Source: Flagellimonas marinaquae
GTDB lineage: Bacteria > Bacteroidota > Bacteroidia > Flavobacteriales > Flavobacteriaceae
Assembly (NCBI RefSeq): GCF_003992675.1
Contig: NZ_RZMZ01000002.1
Location: 126,501 to 190,500 of the forward strand
Direction of reading: 5' to 3'
Length of the DNA: 64,000 bases
The translations under genes and the position numbers were made by a program. The notes under the pieces are model-generated. The model searched no databases, was not told where the DNA came from, and was given only the letters and a program-made list of their open reading frames with translations. This document shows positions 43,815 to 52,832 of this stretch, one piece after another; position 1 is the stretch's first letter; the number at the start of each line of letters is the position of its first letter.

Positions 43815-44007
43815 CTTGTCAAACTTGCTGCTGGCGCAAGAGGCAAAAACAAGGACCCATAAAAAAATAGTTTCTTCATAACGACCAAAAACCCTCTAAA
43901 ATAATCATTTTAAAAACACCATTAAGCTCCGTAATTCTTATTAAATTTCCTCTTGCTGTTAAGTTCTTTACAAAAAACTCGACACATCAAACAATCAAAC
44001 CCAACCC

Positions 44008-45357
44008 ATGGAGCATATTGTCATCATCGGAAATGGAATCGCAGGGGTCACTGCTGCAAGGCATATCCGCAAACTTTCCTATAAGAAAATCACCATCATT
44101 TCCGCCGAATCCGAATATTTTTTTTCGAGGACAGCCTTAATGTACGTGTACATGGGCCATATGAAATTTGAGCACACCCAGCCCTACGAAAATCATTTTT
44201 GGAAAAAGAACAACATTGAATTGGTGCACGGATATGTTACCAAGGTAGACTCCCAAAACAAATTGCTTCAGATTGATGGTGCACCCAATCTTACATACGA
44301 CAAGTTGATCATTGCTACGGGATCCAAACCCAACAAGTTTGGTTGGCCCGGGCAGGATTTGGATGGTGTGCAAGGACTTTATTCCAAACAGGATTTAGAA
44401 CTCTTGGAAGAAAATGCGCCAAATAATAAGATCTGTAAACGTGCTGTAATCGTGGGCGGTGGGCTTATCGGTATCGAATTGGCCGAGATGTTACGAACAC
44501 GGGACATTCCAGCGACCTTTTTGGTACGGGAAAAAAGTTTCTGGAACAGTGTTTTGCCCTCTGGGGAATCCGAAATGATCAACGAACACATTAGGGAGCA
44601 CCATATTGATCTGCGATTGGGTGTATCGCTTCAAGAAATCAACCCTGACAAAAACGGAAGGGTAAAATCCGTGACCTTGGCCGAAACGGGCGAAGAAATT
44701 GAATGTAATCTGGTAGGATTGACAGCAGGCGTTACACCGAATATCGATTTTCTGAAAAATTCAGGGGTCGAATTGGGTCGCGGGGTGAAGGTGAACCGTT
44801 ATTTGGAAACCAACGTGAAAGATGTGTACGCCATTGGCGACTGTGCGGAACAGCACGAGGCCATTGGAAATCGCAGACCAATTGAAGCCGTTTGGTACAC
44901 AGGGCGAATGATGGGCGAGGCCCTTGCCCAAACCATTTGCGGCAATCGGATGGCATACAACCCCGGGCATTGGTTCAACTCGGCCAAATTCTTGGATATT
45001 GAGTACCAAACCTATGGTTGGGTGTTTTCGGAAAGAAACAAAAAAGAAAACGAGCTCCACTTTCATTGGAGGCATCCCGAAGAAAAAATCTGTATCACCT
45101 TAGCGTTTGACAAGGATTCCGGAATACTGTTGGGCATCAACACCTTCGGCATTCGACTAAGGCATCAGATTTTTGATCGATGGCTCAGCGAAAAACGAAC
45201 GGCTGATTTTGTAATGGAGCATCTGGTGGACGCCAATTTTGACCCTGAATTCTACAAAAACTTCGAAGCGCAGATCGTGTCAAAATACAATGCTGATTTC
45301 GGAAAATCCATCAACCTGAAAAAGAGAAACCTAAAACGCATCTTCCAATTGCGTTGA
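44008..45357 (+). CDS. FAD/NAD(P)-dependent oxidoreductase
   Basis: 449 aa. N-terminal FAD motif VIIGNGIAGVTAARHIRKL (about 4-22), YDKLIIATGSKPN, NAD(P) motif AVIVGGGLIGIELAEMLR (about 149-166) and the second FAD motif DVYAIGDCAEQ (about 273-283). This is the class I pyridine-nucleotide disulfide oxidoreductase outline without the CxxxxC redox pair, so nearer to nitrite-reductase or rubredoxin-reductase type flavoproteins. It stands 47 bp before the 4Fe-4S membrane protein. The two together could form an electron-transfer chain. Confidence 0.88.
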   Translation: MEHIVIIGNGIAGVTAARHIRKLSYKKITIISAESEYFFSRTALMYVYMGHMKFEHTQPYENHFWKKNNIELVHGYVTKVDSQNKLLQIDGAPNLTYDKLIIATGSKPNKFGWPGQDLDGVQGLYSKQDLELLEENAPNNKICKRAVIVGGGLIGIELAEMLRTRDIPATFLVREKSFWNSVLPSGESEMINEHIREHHIDLRLGVSLQEINPDKNGRVKSVTLAETGEEIECNLVGLTAGVTPNIDFLKNSGVELGRGVKVNRYLETNVKDVYAIGDCAEQHEAIGNRRPIEAVWYTGRMMGEALAQTICGNRMAYNPGHWFNSAKFLDIEYQTYGWVFSERNKKENELHFHWRHPEEKICITLAFDKDSGILLGINTFGIRLRHQIFDRWLSEKRTADFVMEHLVDANFDPEFYKNFEAQIVSKYNADFGKSINLKKRNLKRIFQLR

Positions 45358-45404
45358 TTGGTTAATATCCGATTGGAAAATGTAAAACAAAGAAACAACA
45401 AACA

Positions 45405-47015
45405 ATGAACAACCAAACACATAGTCCGAGCATGGCCCTCACAGGGGAACCGCCAAAGAGTTTGAGCATCGGTCAAAAATTGGCCGTTTTCCTAGGAATA
45501 TCAGGATTGGGCATTCTACTTTTGTCCGTTTTCAATGTCCGTTTTCCAAATAAGACGCTTTGGCTCACGATATCCCTTTTGGCCATCACCATCGGGGTTA
45601 TCTGGTTTTCATGGGATGCCTACTCCAAAAAACTCCCTGGCATTAAAAATGACGGGGTCTGGTTCAAATCCATTTCCAGTCGTGGGCTTTGGGGATGGAT
45701 TGCTGGCTTGGCTTTGACAGGCTTTTATATTGTACTCTATTTTTATCCGGAATATCTCGGTTTGGTGAGCGATGGTGAAAACAAGGGTGTTATCGCCCTT
45801 TTTGATCCACTTAGCCAATTGTTGAACGGCAACCCGGCGAGTCAATGGTTTGTTTATGGGACCCTTTATACCGTGGCCATTTTGGCCTTTGGCATTAAGT
45901 TCCTTTGGAAATACCGCCATAACCGGTATGAAAGGCTGCGTACTATTAGCGTGATGTTCTTTCAAACCGCCTTTGCGTTCATTATCCCAGAATTGATGGC
46001 ACGCTTGAACGGGGACAAAATTTTGAATGGGGGCAGCTTACCTTACTATGATTTGAAAAACATTTGGCCCCTGAACTATTACAATTTTGAAGGATATCGC
46101 ATCAAAATGTTCTTGAGCTCGGGCGAAATCGGTTTTGCCCTGTTGATTTTTGGTATCCTTTCCATTTTTGTAATCACACCCATCCTAACCTATAAATATG
46201 GTAAAAGATGGTACTGCTCATGGGTGTGCGGTTGCGGGGGATTGGCCGAAACAGCAGGCGATTCCTTCAGGCAGTTGAGCGACAAATCCACCTTTGCCTG
46301 GAAAGTGGAGCGTTGGGTGGTGCACAGCGTCGTGGTTTTTGTAACCTTGATGACCACCGCTGTCATCTATTCTTATCTGGGAACGGACAGCAGTAAATAT
46401 TGGTTGACCAAAAGTACTTTTCTGATTGGGGTGGCGGTGTTGCTGACCTTGGTATTTGGTTGGGCCATGATTTTTAAACGGGACCAACTTCAAAAAGATG
46501 CCCAATATGGGGCTATCGGTTACTTCGTGATTATTTTGGCCTTGATCGGGTTTCACTTTTTCAGTGGTGATGGGGAAGTCTTTTTGTTCAAATCTGGGAC
46601 CCTACGTAAATCGTATTCTTTTTTGATCGGCAGTATTTTCTCTGGTGTCATTGGTACGGGTTTTTATCCCATTTTTGGCAGTAGGGTTTGGTGCAGGTTT
46701 GGATGTCCCATGGCGGCCATTCTAGGCTTTCAACAAAAACTATTCTCCCGTTTCAGGATTACCACCAATGGCGGTCAGTGCATCTCTTGCGGCAATTGTT
46801 CGGTGTACTGCGAAATGGGAATTGATGTGCGTGCCTATGCCCAAAAAGGCGAGAACATCGTCCGGTCGAGCTGTGTGGGATGCGGAATCTGTTCGGCGGT
46901 CTGTCCGCGCGGCGTGCTCAAACTGGAAAACGGTCCCTTGGAGGGAAGAATCGATAGTAATCAAGTTTTGTTGGGCAACGATGTGGACCTCATGACCTTG
47001 GTGAACCAAAAGTAA
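45405..47015 (+). CDS. Polytopic membrane 4Fe-4S protein (NapH/NosR-like)
   Basis: 536 aa with about ten hydrophobic segments. WYCSWVCGCGGLAETAG (about 268-284) and VWCRFGCPMAAI (about 429-440) are the CxxxCxC and CxxxCP motifs of NapH/NosR/RdxA-type proteins. The C-terminus has two ferredoxin clusters: CISCGNCSVYCEMG and CVGCGICSAVCPRG (about 463-500). Such proteins pass electrons from quinol or flavoproteins across the membrane. The electron acceptor is not identifiable. It is preceded by the FAD oxidoreductase, a plausible partner. Confidence 0.88.
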   Translation: MNNQTHSPSMALTGEPPKSLSIGQKLAVFLGISGLGILLLSVFNVRFPNKTLWLTISLLAITIGVIWFSWDAYSKKLPGIKNDGVWFKSISSRGLWGWIAGLALTGFYIVLYFYPEYLGLVSDGENKGVIALFDPLSQLLNGNPASQWFVYGTLYTVAILAFGIKFLWKYRHNRYERLRTISVMFFQTAFAFIIPELMARLNGDKILNGGSLPYYDLKNIWPLNYYNFEGYRIKMFLSSGEIGFALLIFGILSIFVITPILTYKYGKRWYCSWVCGCGGLAETAGDSFRQLSDKSTFAWKVERWVVHSVVVFVTLMTTAVIYSYLGTDSSKYWLTKSTFLIGVAVLLTLVFGWAMIFKRDQLQKDAQYGAIGYFVIILALIGFHFFSGDGEVFLFKSGTLRKSYSFLIGSIFSGVIGTGFYPIFGSRVWCRFGCPMAAILGFQQKLFSRFRITTNGGQCISCGNCSVYCEMGIDVRAYAQKGENIVRSSCVGCGICSAVCPRGVLKLENGPLEGRIDSNQVLLGNDVDLMTLVNQK

Positions 47016-47063
47016 GATCACTTTCTTTTTGAAAGTTTCCCATCGGTTATCCGAGGAAAATTT

Positions 47064-47071
47064 TAGTTTTG
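47064..47071 (+). promoter_or_regulatory. -7 box of glycosyltransferase operon
   Basis: TAGTTTTG fits TAnnTTTG exactly, 35 bp before the ATG at 47107. No TTG at the -33 position. Confidence 0.45.
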
Positions 47072-47106
47072 GCAACTGCTAACACTAACTAAATTATTCC
47101 CAGCCA

Positions 47107-47796
47107 ATGGCGGATATCAAAGTCATTATCCCAGCAATCAACGAAGGAGATTCCATTGGTTTGGTCGTCTCGGAAATCCCTGAACACGTATCCGAAATCG
47201 TGGTGGTTGACAACGGTTCCGAAGACGATACCATGGCAAATGCAAAAAAAGCCGGGGCCACTGTTATCACCGAAAACCGCAAGGGCTACGGCTTTGCCTG
47301 TTTAAAGGGATTAAATTATATCTCCGAACAATCCAAAACACCCGACATTATCGTATTTATCGACGGAGACTATTCAGATTATCCAGCGGAATTGGATAAG
47401 ATTGTCGCCCCAATATTGGAAAATGACATCGATTTTGTGGTCGGGGCGCGAAAAAAATCACTTCGCGAACCGGGTTCCATGACCCCACAGCAGGTTTTTG
47501 GGAACCAATTGGCCACATTCTTAATGCGATTGTTTTTCAGGTCAAAATTTACGGATTTGGGACCTTTTAGGGCGATAAAGTATGAAAAGCTCAAAGAATT
47601 GAACATGCAAGACACCACTTATGGCTGGACAGTGGAAATGCAGTTAAAAATTTTAAGAAAAAAAATGTCATATATCGAAGTGCCAGTGCGTTACAAAAGA
47701 AGAATTGGCGTCTCAAAAGTTTCTGGTACGGTAAAAGGTACTATATTTGCTGGCATAAAAATTTTGGGTTGGATCTTTAAATACAGTTTAAAATAA
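47107..47796 (+). CDS. Glycosyltransferase family 2 protein (DPM-like)
   Basis: 229 aa. GT-A fold with IKVIIPAINEGDSIGLVVSEIP at the N-terminus, VVDNGSEDDTMANAKKAGA, IIVFIDGDYSDYPAE (DxD-type metal motif), and TDLGPFRAIKYEKLKELNM with TYGWTVEMQLK, the pattern of dolichol-phosphate-mannose synthase-like enzymes. No C-terminal membrane anchor. Its last base is the first base of the following GT2 gene start, so both are co-translated. It likely makes a polyprenyl-phosphate sugar donor or modifies a surface glycan. Confidence 0.88.
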   Translation: MADIKVIIPAINEGDSIGLVVSEIPEHVSEIVVVDNGSEDDTMANAKKAGATVITENRKGYGFACLKGLNYISEQSKTPDIIVFIDGDYSDYPAELDKIVAPILENDIDFVVGARKKSLREPGSMTPQQVFGNQLATFLMRLFFRSKFTDLGPFRAIKYEKLKELNMQDTTYGWTVEMQLKILRKKMSYIEVPVRYKRRIGVSKVSGTVKGTIFAGIKILGWIFKYSLK

Positions 47797-49280
47797 TGGG
47801 ACTCGCTATTACTTACATCATCATTGCTATTTATAGTACGGCCTTACTTTTGATTTTCTTCTACAGTCTTGCCCAGTTGAATCTTTTGATCAACTATCTC
47901 GGCTATAAAAAGCGAAACGAGGAAGCCCCAAAATTCAACCTTCTCGACCCCAAAGAGATTCCATTCGTTACCATTCAGCTTCCCATCTACAACGAGGAAT
48001 ATGTAATGGAGCGTTTGTTGGACAACATCGCCAAAATAGAATACCCCAAAAGCAAATTGGAAATCCAAGTCTTGGACGACTCTACCGATGATTCTGTGGC
48101 CGAAACGGCCCGAAGGGTACAAGAGCTTCAGGAAACAGGTTTGGACATCCAACATATCCGCCGCGAAAACCGAAAAGGTTTTAAGGCCGGTGCCCTTAAA
48201 GAAGGCTTGGAAATCGCCAAAGGTGACTTTATTGCCATTTTTGATGCCGACTTTCTACCAGAAGCCGATTGGTTGAAAAAAACCGTTCCTTACTTTAAGG
48301 ATGAAGAAATTGGTGTGGTGCAGACCCGCTGGGGACACATTAACAGAGACTACTCTACCCTTACCCGTATCCAGGCCTTTGCTCTGGATGCCCACTTTAC
48401 CTTGGAGCAGGTAGGACGAAACTCCAAAGGCCACTTTATCAACTTTAACGGTACCGCAGGTATCTGGAGAAAGCAATGTATCCTTGATGCCGGAAACTGG
48501 GAAGGCGATACCTTGACCGAAGATTTGGATTTGAGCTACCGTGCCCAGTTGAAAAACTGGAAGTTCAAATATTTGGAAGATGTGGAAACCCCTGCAGAGC
48601 TTCCAGTAGTAATCAGTGCCGCCCGTTCCCAACAGTTCCGTTGGAACAAAGGTGGGGCCGAGAACTTTAGAAAAACGGTACTAAGCGTTATCACAGCCAA
48701 AAACATCCCGTTCAAAACAAAATTCCATGGCGTAATGCACTTGTTGAACAGTTCCATGTTCCTCTGCGTGTTCACCGTGGCGTTGTTGAGCATTCCCATG
48801 CTGTATATCAAAAACACCTACGGCCACTTAGGATGGGTGTTCGAGGTGACCAGCTTCTTTATTTTGAGCACCATTATCCTTTTTGTGTGCTATTGGTTCA
48901 CTTATAAAAGTATACAGGGAAGCAGTTTTGATAATTTCGTGGACTACATCAAGCTCTTTTTTACCTTTTTCTCCGTAGCGTTGGGCTTCTCTTTACACAA
49001 CTCGGTGGCGGTTTTGGAGGGGCATTTGGGGAAACGAAGCGAATTTGTTCGAACCCCTAAATTCAATATCAACAATCTTACCGATACCTGGAAGGGCAAT
49101 AAATATTTGACCAACAAATTGTCGCCCAACATGATTCTGGAATTTGCTTTGATGATCTATTTCCTTTTTGGAATGTACAGCGCCATACCGTTGAACGACT
49201 ACGGATTGTTCCCTTTCCATCTCATGTTGTTCTTAGGGTTTGGATTTGTGTTCTTTAAATCCTTGACGTCCAAGGCATAA
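47796..49280 (+). CDS. Cellulose-synthase-like processive glycosyltransferase (GT2)
   Basis: 494 aa. One N-terminal membrane segment (ITYIIIAIYSTALLLIFFYSL), then the GT2 catalytic part: VTIQLPIYNEEYVMERLLDNI, VLDDSTDDS, AIFDADFLPEADWL (DxD), LTEDLDLSYRAQLKNW (TED) and QQFRWNKGG (QxxRW). Four C-terminal membrane segments follow. The D, DxD, TED, QxxRW set is that of processive synthases such as cellulose and beta-glucan synthases. It is the second gene of a three-gene glycosyltransferase operon and may make a glycolipid or exopolysaccharide. Confidence 0.9.
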   Translation: MGLAITYIIIAIYSTALLLIFFYSLAQLNLLINYLGYKKRNEEAPKFNLLDPKEIPFVTIQLPIYNEEYVMERLLDNIAKIEYPKSKLEIQVLDDSTDDSVAETARRVQELQETGLDIQHIRRENRKGFKAGALKEGLEIAKGDFIAIFDADFLPEADWLKKTVPYFKDEEIGVVQTRWGHINRDYSTLTRIQAFALDAHFTLEQVGRNSKGHFINFNGTAGIWRKQCILDAGNWEGDTLTEDLDLSYRAQLKNWKFKYLEDVETPAELPVVISAARSQQFRWNKGGAENFRKTVLSVITAKNIPFKTKFHGVMHLLNSSMFLCVFTVALLSIPMLYIKNTYGHLGWVFEVTSFFILSTIILFVCYWFTYKSIQGSSFDNFVDYIKLFFTFFSVALGFSLHNSVAVLEGHLGKRSEFVRTPKFNINNLTDTWKGNKYLTNKLSPNMILEFALMIYFLFGMYSAIPLNDYGLFPFHLMLFLGFGFVFFKSLTSKA

Positions 49281-49289
49281 CCCTGCACC

Positions 49290-50642
49290 ATGCAAGCTTA
49301 TTGGCGACTGCACAGATATCCAATAGTATTTGCTGTCGCCTGTATATTGTTTTACTGGAGCTTCGCTTACCATCTGGTACGCACCGATTTTGTAAAGCTC
49401 TTTATGCTATTCGGGGCACTTTTCTACCTCACCTACAAAATCATCCAGTTCGAAAAATGGAACTTTAAGTTCCTTTTGGTCGTCGGCATACTCTTTCGGT
49501 TGGTATTTCTAATTGCGGAACCCAATCTTTCACAGGATTTCTACCGGTTCCTCTGGGACGGAGAGCTGATAAAGAACGGCATCAACCCCTATCTATACAC
49601 CCCTGACCAAATTATAGAACAAGGCCAAGTAACGTTTGCAAGCATGAACGAGCTACGCAACGGCATGACCGACCTCAACGCCAGGCACTACAGCAATTAC
49701 CCTCCATTCAACCAAATCCTTTTTGCATTGGCATCCATCTTGGGCGGAGGAAGTGTTTTAGGGTCTACCATCGCCATGCGATTGATGATTATTCTAGCCG
49801 ACTTGGGAGCCCTATATTTTGGCAGAAAGCTGTTGCAAAAACTGAACAAGGCCAATAACCTTTCATTTTGGTATTTTTTAAATCCCTTGGTCATCATTGA
49901 ATTGACCGGAAACCTACATTTTGAAGGCGTTATGCTTTTCTTCTTCGTGTGGGCGCTTTACCTCATATCCACCAACAAGTGGTTGTGGGCAACCCCAGTT
50001 TACGCCATTTCCATTATGGTCAAATTGATGCCATTACTGTTTTTACCGTTATTTGTCAAATACTTCGGATTCAAAAAAAGTATTGCCTTTTACGTCTTGA
50101 CACTTTTGGGGTTCGCTGCACTATTGCTTCCGTTTTACTCCTCCGTCTTTATCGACAATTATTCGGACACTATTGGTCTTTGGTTTTCCAATTTCGAGTT
50201 CAATGCGAGTATATACAACATGGTCAAAAAGATTGGCGTCACCTATTTTGAGGCCAAACCTTGGGAATTGATCGATGCTTACGGCTCCCTAATTCAAAAA
50301 GTGGTCGTTGCGATTGTCTTACTTTTCGCTTTCCTTCGGAACAATAAAAAAATGGAAAGCCTAATCACCTCGATGGTATTTGCTTTGGCATGCTACTATT
50401 TCCTTTCCAGTACCGTACATCCGTGGTATGTGGTGTTTCTGTTGGGCTTCGCCATCTTCACCGATTACAGGTTTCCCTTGGTCTGGTCGTTTGCCGTTAT
50501 TTTGAGTTACGAAGCATACTCCAACCCAGACAACGCTGAAAAATTATGGTTGTTGGCGATAGAATACCTGTTGGTAATGGGCTTTTTTATTTATGAAATG
50601 ATAGGTAACCGTCCAAAAAAGTTATATTTCTTTAAAAAATAA
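49290..50642 (+). CDS. Polytopic GT-C type mannosyltransferase-like protein
   Basis: 450 aa with about eleven hydrophobic segments. The first periplasmic loop has PNLSQDFYRFLWDGELIKNGINPY, with the acidic pair and Arg of GT-C glycosyltransferases that use polyprenyl-phosphate sugars. Later NLHFEGVMLFFFVWAL and STVHPWYVVFLLGF are conserved in this group (GT87/DUF2029-like). It lies 9 bp after the cellulose-synthase-like gene; the DPM-like first gene of the operon could provide its lipid-linked donor. Substrate unknown. Confidence 0.8.
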   Translation: MQAYWRLHRYPIVFAVACILFYWSFAYHLVRTDFVKLFMLFGALFYLTYKIIQFEKWNFKFLLVVGILFRLVFLIAEPNLSQDFYRFLWDGELIKNGINPYLYTPDQIIEQGQVTFASMNELRNGMTDLNARHYSNYPPFNQILFALASILGGGSVLGSTIAMRLMIILADLGALYFGRKLLQKLNKANNLSFWYFLNPLVIIELTGNLHFEGVMLFFFVWALYLISTNKWLWATPVYAISIMVKLMPLLFLPLFVKYFGFKKSIAFYVLTLLGFAALLLPFYSSVFIDNYSDTIGLWFSNFEFNASIYNMVKKIGVTYFEAKPWELIDAYGSLIQKVVVAIVLLFAFLRNNKKMESLITSMVFALACYYFLSSTVHPWYVVFLLGFAIFTDYRFPLVWSFAVILSYEAYSNPDNAEKLWLLAIEYLLVMGFFIYEMIGNRPKKLYFFKK

Positions 50643-50688
50643 CGTCAATTCTAGCCTACTTCGAATTAATTTGTACTTTAGTCCCATA

Positions 50689-50772
50689 ATGAAAGGACAA
50701 CTGTACATATTAACTACTTTGAGCATCACTGCTCCTATCAGTCCATTTACACCCCGTCGTCGTCGCCCGTAA
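50689..50772 (+). CDS. Arginine operon leader peptide with four Arg codons
   Basis: 27 codons: MKGQLYILTTLSITAPIS followed by PFTPRRRRP and TAA. CGT CGT CGT CGC at 50755-50766 are four consecutive Arg codons close to the stop, in front of an operon that makes arginine. This is the classical layout of a ribosome-stalling attenuator peptide. A -7-like box (TTAATTTG 50666-50673 or TACTTTAG 50674-50681) lies just upstream, so the ATG is very near the transcript start. No other function is likely for so short a peptide. Confidence 0.8.
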   Translation: MKGQLYILTTLSITAPISPFTPRRRRP

Positions 50773-50845
50773 GGGTGCATTATATCTATTGGAAATAGGT
50801 GAGTCCATTTCCGCAAAACTTCCAAAATACATTTTTCAATTTTTA
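50750..50845 (+). promoter_or_regulatory. Putative transcription attenuator of the arginine operon
   Basis: Several pairings exclude one another. CACCC (50750-50754) with GGGTG (50773-50777) encloses the Arg codons. GGAAAT (50791-50796) can pair with ATTTCC (50807-50812), while TTGGAA (50789-50794) can pair with TTCCAA (50820-50825). The last is followed by a T-rich run (50832-50845). Ribosome stalling at the Arg codons would change which forms. The structures were found by eye; no energy was computed. Confidence 0.55.
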
Positions 50846-50862
50846 TAGATTAATCGCTTGCA

Positions 50863-51477
50863 ATGGAAATTATTGTTGCTAACGAATCACATTTCAAATA
50901 CGCACAAATTATTAGTGATACCATTACCGAATCCGCCAAGGTTCGCGGTACGGGTATTGCCAGACGTACCCCCGAGTACATTATAAAGCGTCTACAGAAC
51001 GGAAACGCTATCATTGCTTTGGATGGGGACAAATTTGCTGGCTTCTGCTATATCGAAGTCTGGGGCAACAAGGACTTTGTGGCCAATTCCGGATTGATCG
51101 TGCATCCAGATTATAGAAATCAAGGCCTTGCCAAGCAAATCAAAAAAGCGGTGTTTGACCTATCCCGTAAAAAGTTCCCAGATGCCAAGATTTTTGGCAT
51201 TACCACTGGACTGGCCGTGATGAAGATGAACTACGAGCTGGGCTACAAACCCGTAACCTTTTCTGAACTTACGGATGATCCTGAGTTCTGGAAGGGCTGC
51301 CAAACCTGTAAAAATTTTGATATTTTGACTCGTACCGAAAAGAAAATGTGCCTCTGTACAGGCATGTTGTACGACCCTGCTTCAAAAAAGCAGGAACCCG
51401 AAAAAATCAACAAAAAGGCATTCCAACGATTGAAAAGCATCAAGGAGCACCTTTTTTTAAAAAAGAAAGATAATTAA
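50863..51477 (+). CDS. GNAT-family N-acetyltransferase heading the arginine operon
   Basis: 204 aa. The GNAT fold is clear: FAGFCYIEVWGNKDFVANSGLIVHPDYRNQGLAKQIKKAVFDLSRKKF, with the acetyl-CoA loop RNQGLA (about 86-91) and ITTGLAVMKMNYELGYKPV at the end of the domain. A Cys-rich C-terminal segment (FWKGCQTCKNFD, KMCLCTGMLYD) could bind a metal. It is the first structural gene after the leader peptide and no ArgA or ArgJ is present in the operon. It is therefore the best candidate for N-acyl-glutamate synthesis, the entry step of the pathway. The acyl group (acetyl or succinyl) is open. Confidence 0.85.
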   Translation: MEIIVANESHFKYAQIISDTITESAKVRGTGIARRTPEYIIKRLQNGNAIIALDGDKFAGFCYIEVWGNKDFVANSGLIVHPDYRNQGLAKQIKKAVFDLSRKKFPDAKIFGITTGLAVMKMNYELGYKPVTFSELTDDPEFWKGCQTCKNFDILTRTEKKMCLCTGMLYDPASKKQEPEKINKKAFQRLKSIKEHLFLKKKDN

Positions 51478-51510
51478 TTGTCTGTTGGAGCAGTAGCGGA
51501 AACCAATACA

Positions 51511-51535
51511 TCTCGACTGCGCTCGATGCGACAAC
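51511..51535. repeat. Short palindromic repeat arm between GNAT and argG
   Basis: TCTCGACTGCGCTCGATGCGACA, one arm of the repeat family that fills other gaps of this operon. It sits in the 73-bp GNAT-argG gap. Confidence 0.75.
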
Positions 51536-51550
51536 ATAAAGAATCAAAAA

Positions 51551-52738
51551 ATGGAAAAATTAGTTTTAGCCTACAGTGGCGGATTGGATACTTCATACTG
51601 TGCCAAGTACCTATCGAAAGAAGAAGGTTTTGAAGTACACGCAGTAAGTGTAAACACCGGAGGTTTCAGTAAAGCTGAAATCGAAGAAATCGAGGAGAAG
51701 GCTTTGGCCCTGGGAGCTGCGAGCTATACTTCTATAGATGCGGTTGCCACGTTTTATGAAAAAGTGGTCAAATATCTCATCTTCGGTAACGTACTCCGAA
51801 ACAATACCTATCCCCTTTCCGTAAGTGCTGAGCGGATAGTACAGGCTATAGAAATCGTAAACCATGCCAAAAAGCTTGGCGCCAAATACATTGCCCATGG
51901 GAGTACCGGTGCAGGAAATGATCAGGTAAGGTTTGATATGATCTTTCAAATCTTGGCTCCAGAAATCAAGATCATCACCCCGATCAGGGACAAAAAATTG
52001 GCCAGGGAAGAAGAAATCAACTACCTACAACAAAATGGTATCGATTACTCTTGGGAAAAGGCCAAGTATTCTGTGAACCGAGGTTTGTGGGGGACCTCCG
52101 TTGGGGGCGATGAAACCCTGACCTCCCACCTATCCTTGCCTGAAAGTGCCTATCCGAGCCAATTGGAAAAGGAACTTCCAAAAGGGTTGAAACTGACCTT
52201 TAAACAAGGGGAGTTGGTAGCCCTTGATGGTGAGCAGGACACCCCTGTGGCCAATATCGAGAAATTATCGGCCATTGCATCCAAGTATGCCATTGGAAGG
52301 GATATCCACGTGGGCGACACCATTATCGGAATCAAAGGAAGGGTCGGTTTTGAAGCTGCCGCTCCATTGATCATCATAAAAGCGCACCATTTACTGGAAA
52401 AACACACCTTGAGCAAATGGCAGCAATACCAGAAAGAGCAAATGGGCAATTTTTACGGAATGCTCTTGCACGAAGGAAATTACTTGGATGAAGTAATGCG
52501 AAACATCGAAGCCTTTTTGACCGATACCCAAAAACACGTGTCGGGCGACGTTTTCGTGACCTTGCATCCCTATCGATTTGAGTTGAACGGCATCACTTCC
52601 CCTCATGATTTGATGAACGCTTCCTTTGGAAGTTATGGTGAAATGAACAAGGGTTGGACCGCCGATGATGCCAAAGGCTTCATCAAAATTTTATCCAACG
52701 CAGGGAAAATTGCAAACCACGTAAATAATGAAATTTAA
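51551..52738 (+). CDS. argG: Argininosuccinate synthase
   Basis: 395 aa. The N-terminus LVLAYSGGLDTSYCAKYL is the ATP-pyrophosphatase loop. Further blocks are YIAHGSTGAGNDQVRFD (about 114-130), NRGLWGTSVGG and EGNYLDEVMRNIEAFL near the C-terminus. It joins citrulline and aspartate to argininosuccinate, consuming ATP, in the cytoplasm. In the operon it precedes the genes for the earlier steps, a typical Bacteroidota order. Repeats lie on both sides of the gene (51511-51535 and 52744-52807). Confidence 0.95.
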   Translation: MEKLVLAYSGGLDTSYCAKYLSKEEGFEVHAVSVNTGGFSKAEIEEIEEKALALGAASYTSIDAVATFYEKVVKYLIFGNVLRNNTYPLSVSAERIVQAIEIVNHAKKLGAKYIAHGSTGAGNDQVRFDMIFQILAPEIKIITPIRDKKLAREEEINYLQQNGIDYSWEKAKYSVNRGLWGTSVGGDETLTSHLSLPESAYPSQLEKELPKGLKLTFKQGELVALDGEQDTPVANIEKLSAIASKYAIGRDIHVGDTIIGIKGRVGFEAAAPLIIIKAHHLLEKHTLSKWQQYQKEQMGNFYGMLLHEGNYLDEVMRNIEAFLTDTQKHVSGDVFVTLHPYRFELNGITSPHDLMNASFGSYGEMNKGWTADDAKGFIKILSNAGKIANHVNNEI

Positions 52739-52743
52739 AAACC

Positions 52744-52807
52744 GTCACCCTGAACTTGATTCAGGGTCTCATTGGCGTGAGATGCTGAAATAAATTCAGC
52801 ATGACGA
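52744..52807. repeat. Double-hairpin repeat between argG and argC
   Basis: CCCTGAACTTGATTCAGGG forms one hairpin and GCTGAAATAAATTCAGC a second, enclosed by GTCA..TGAC ends. It belongs to another family than the CGACTGCGCTCG elements in the neighbouring gaps. Confidence 0.8.
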
Positions 52808-52832
52808 TGACGATAAATAATTCTCCATCGAT

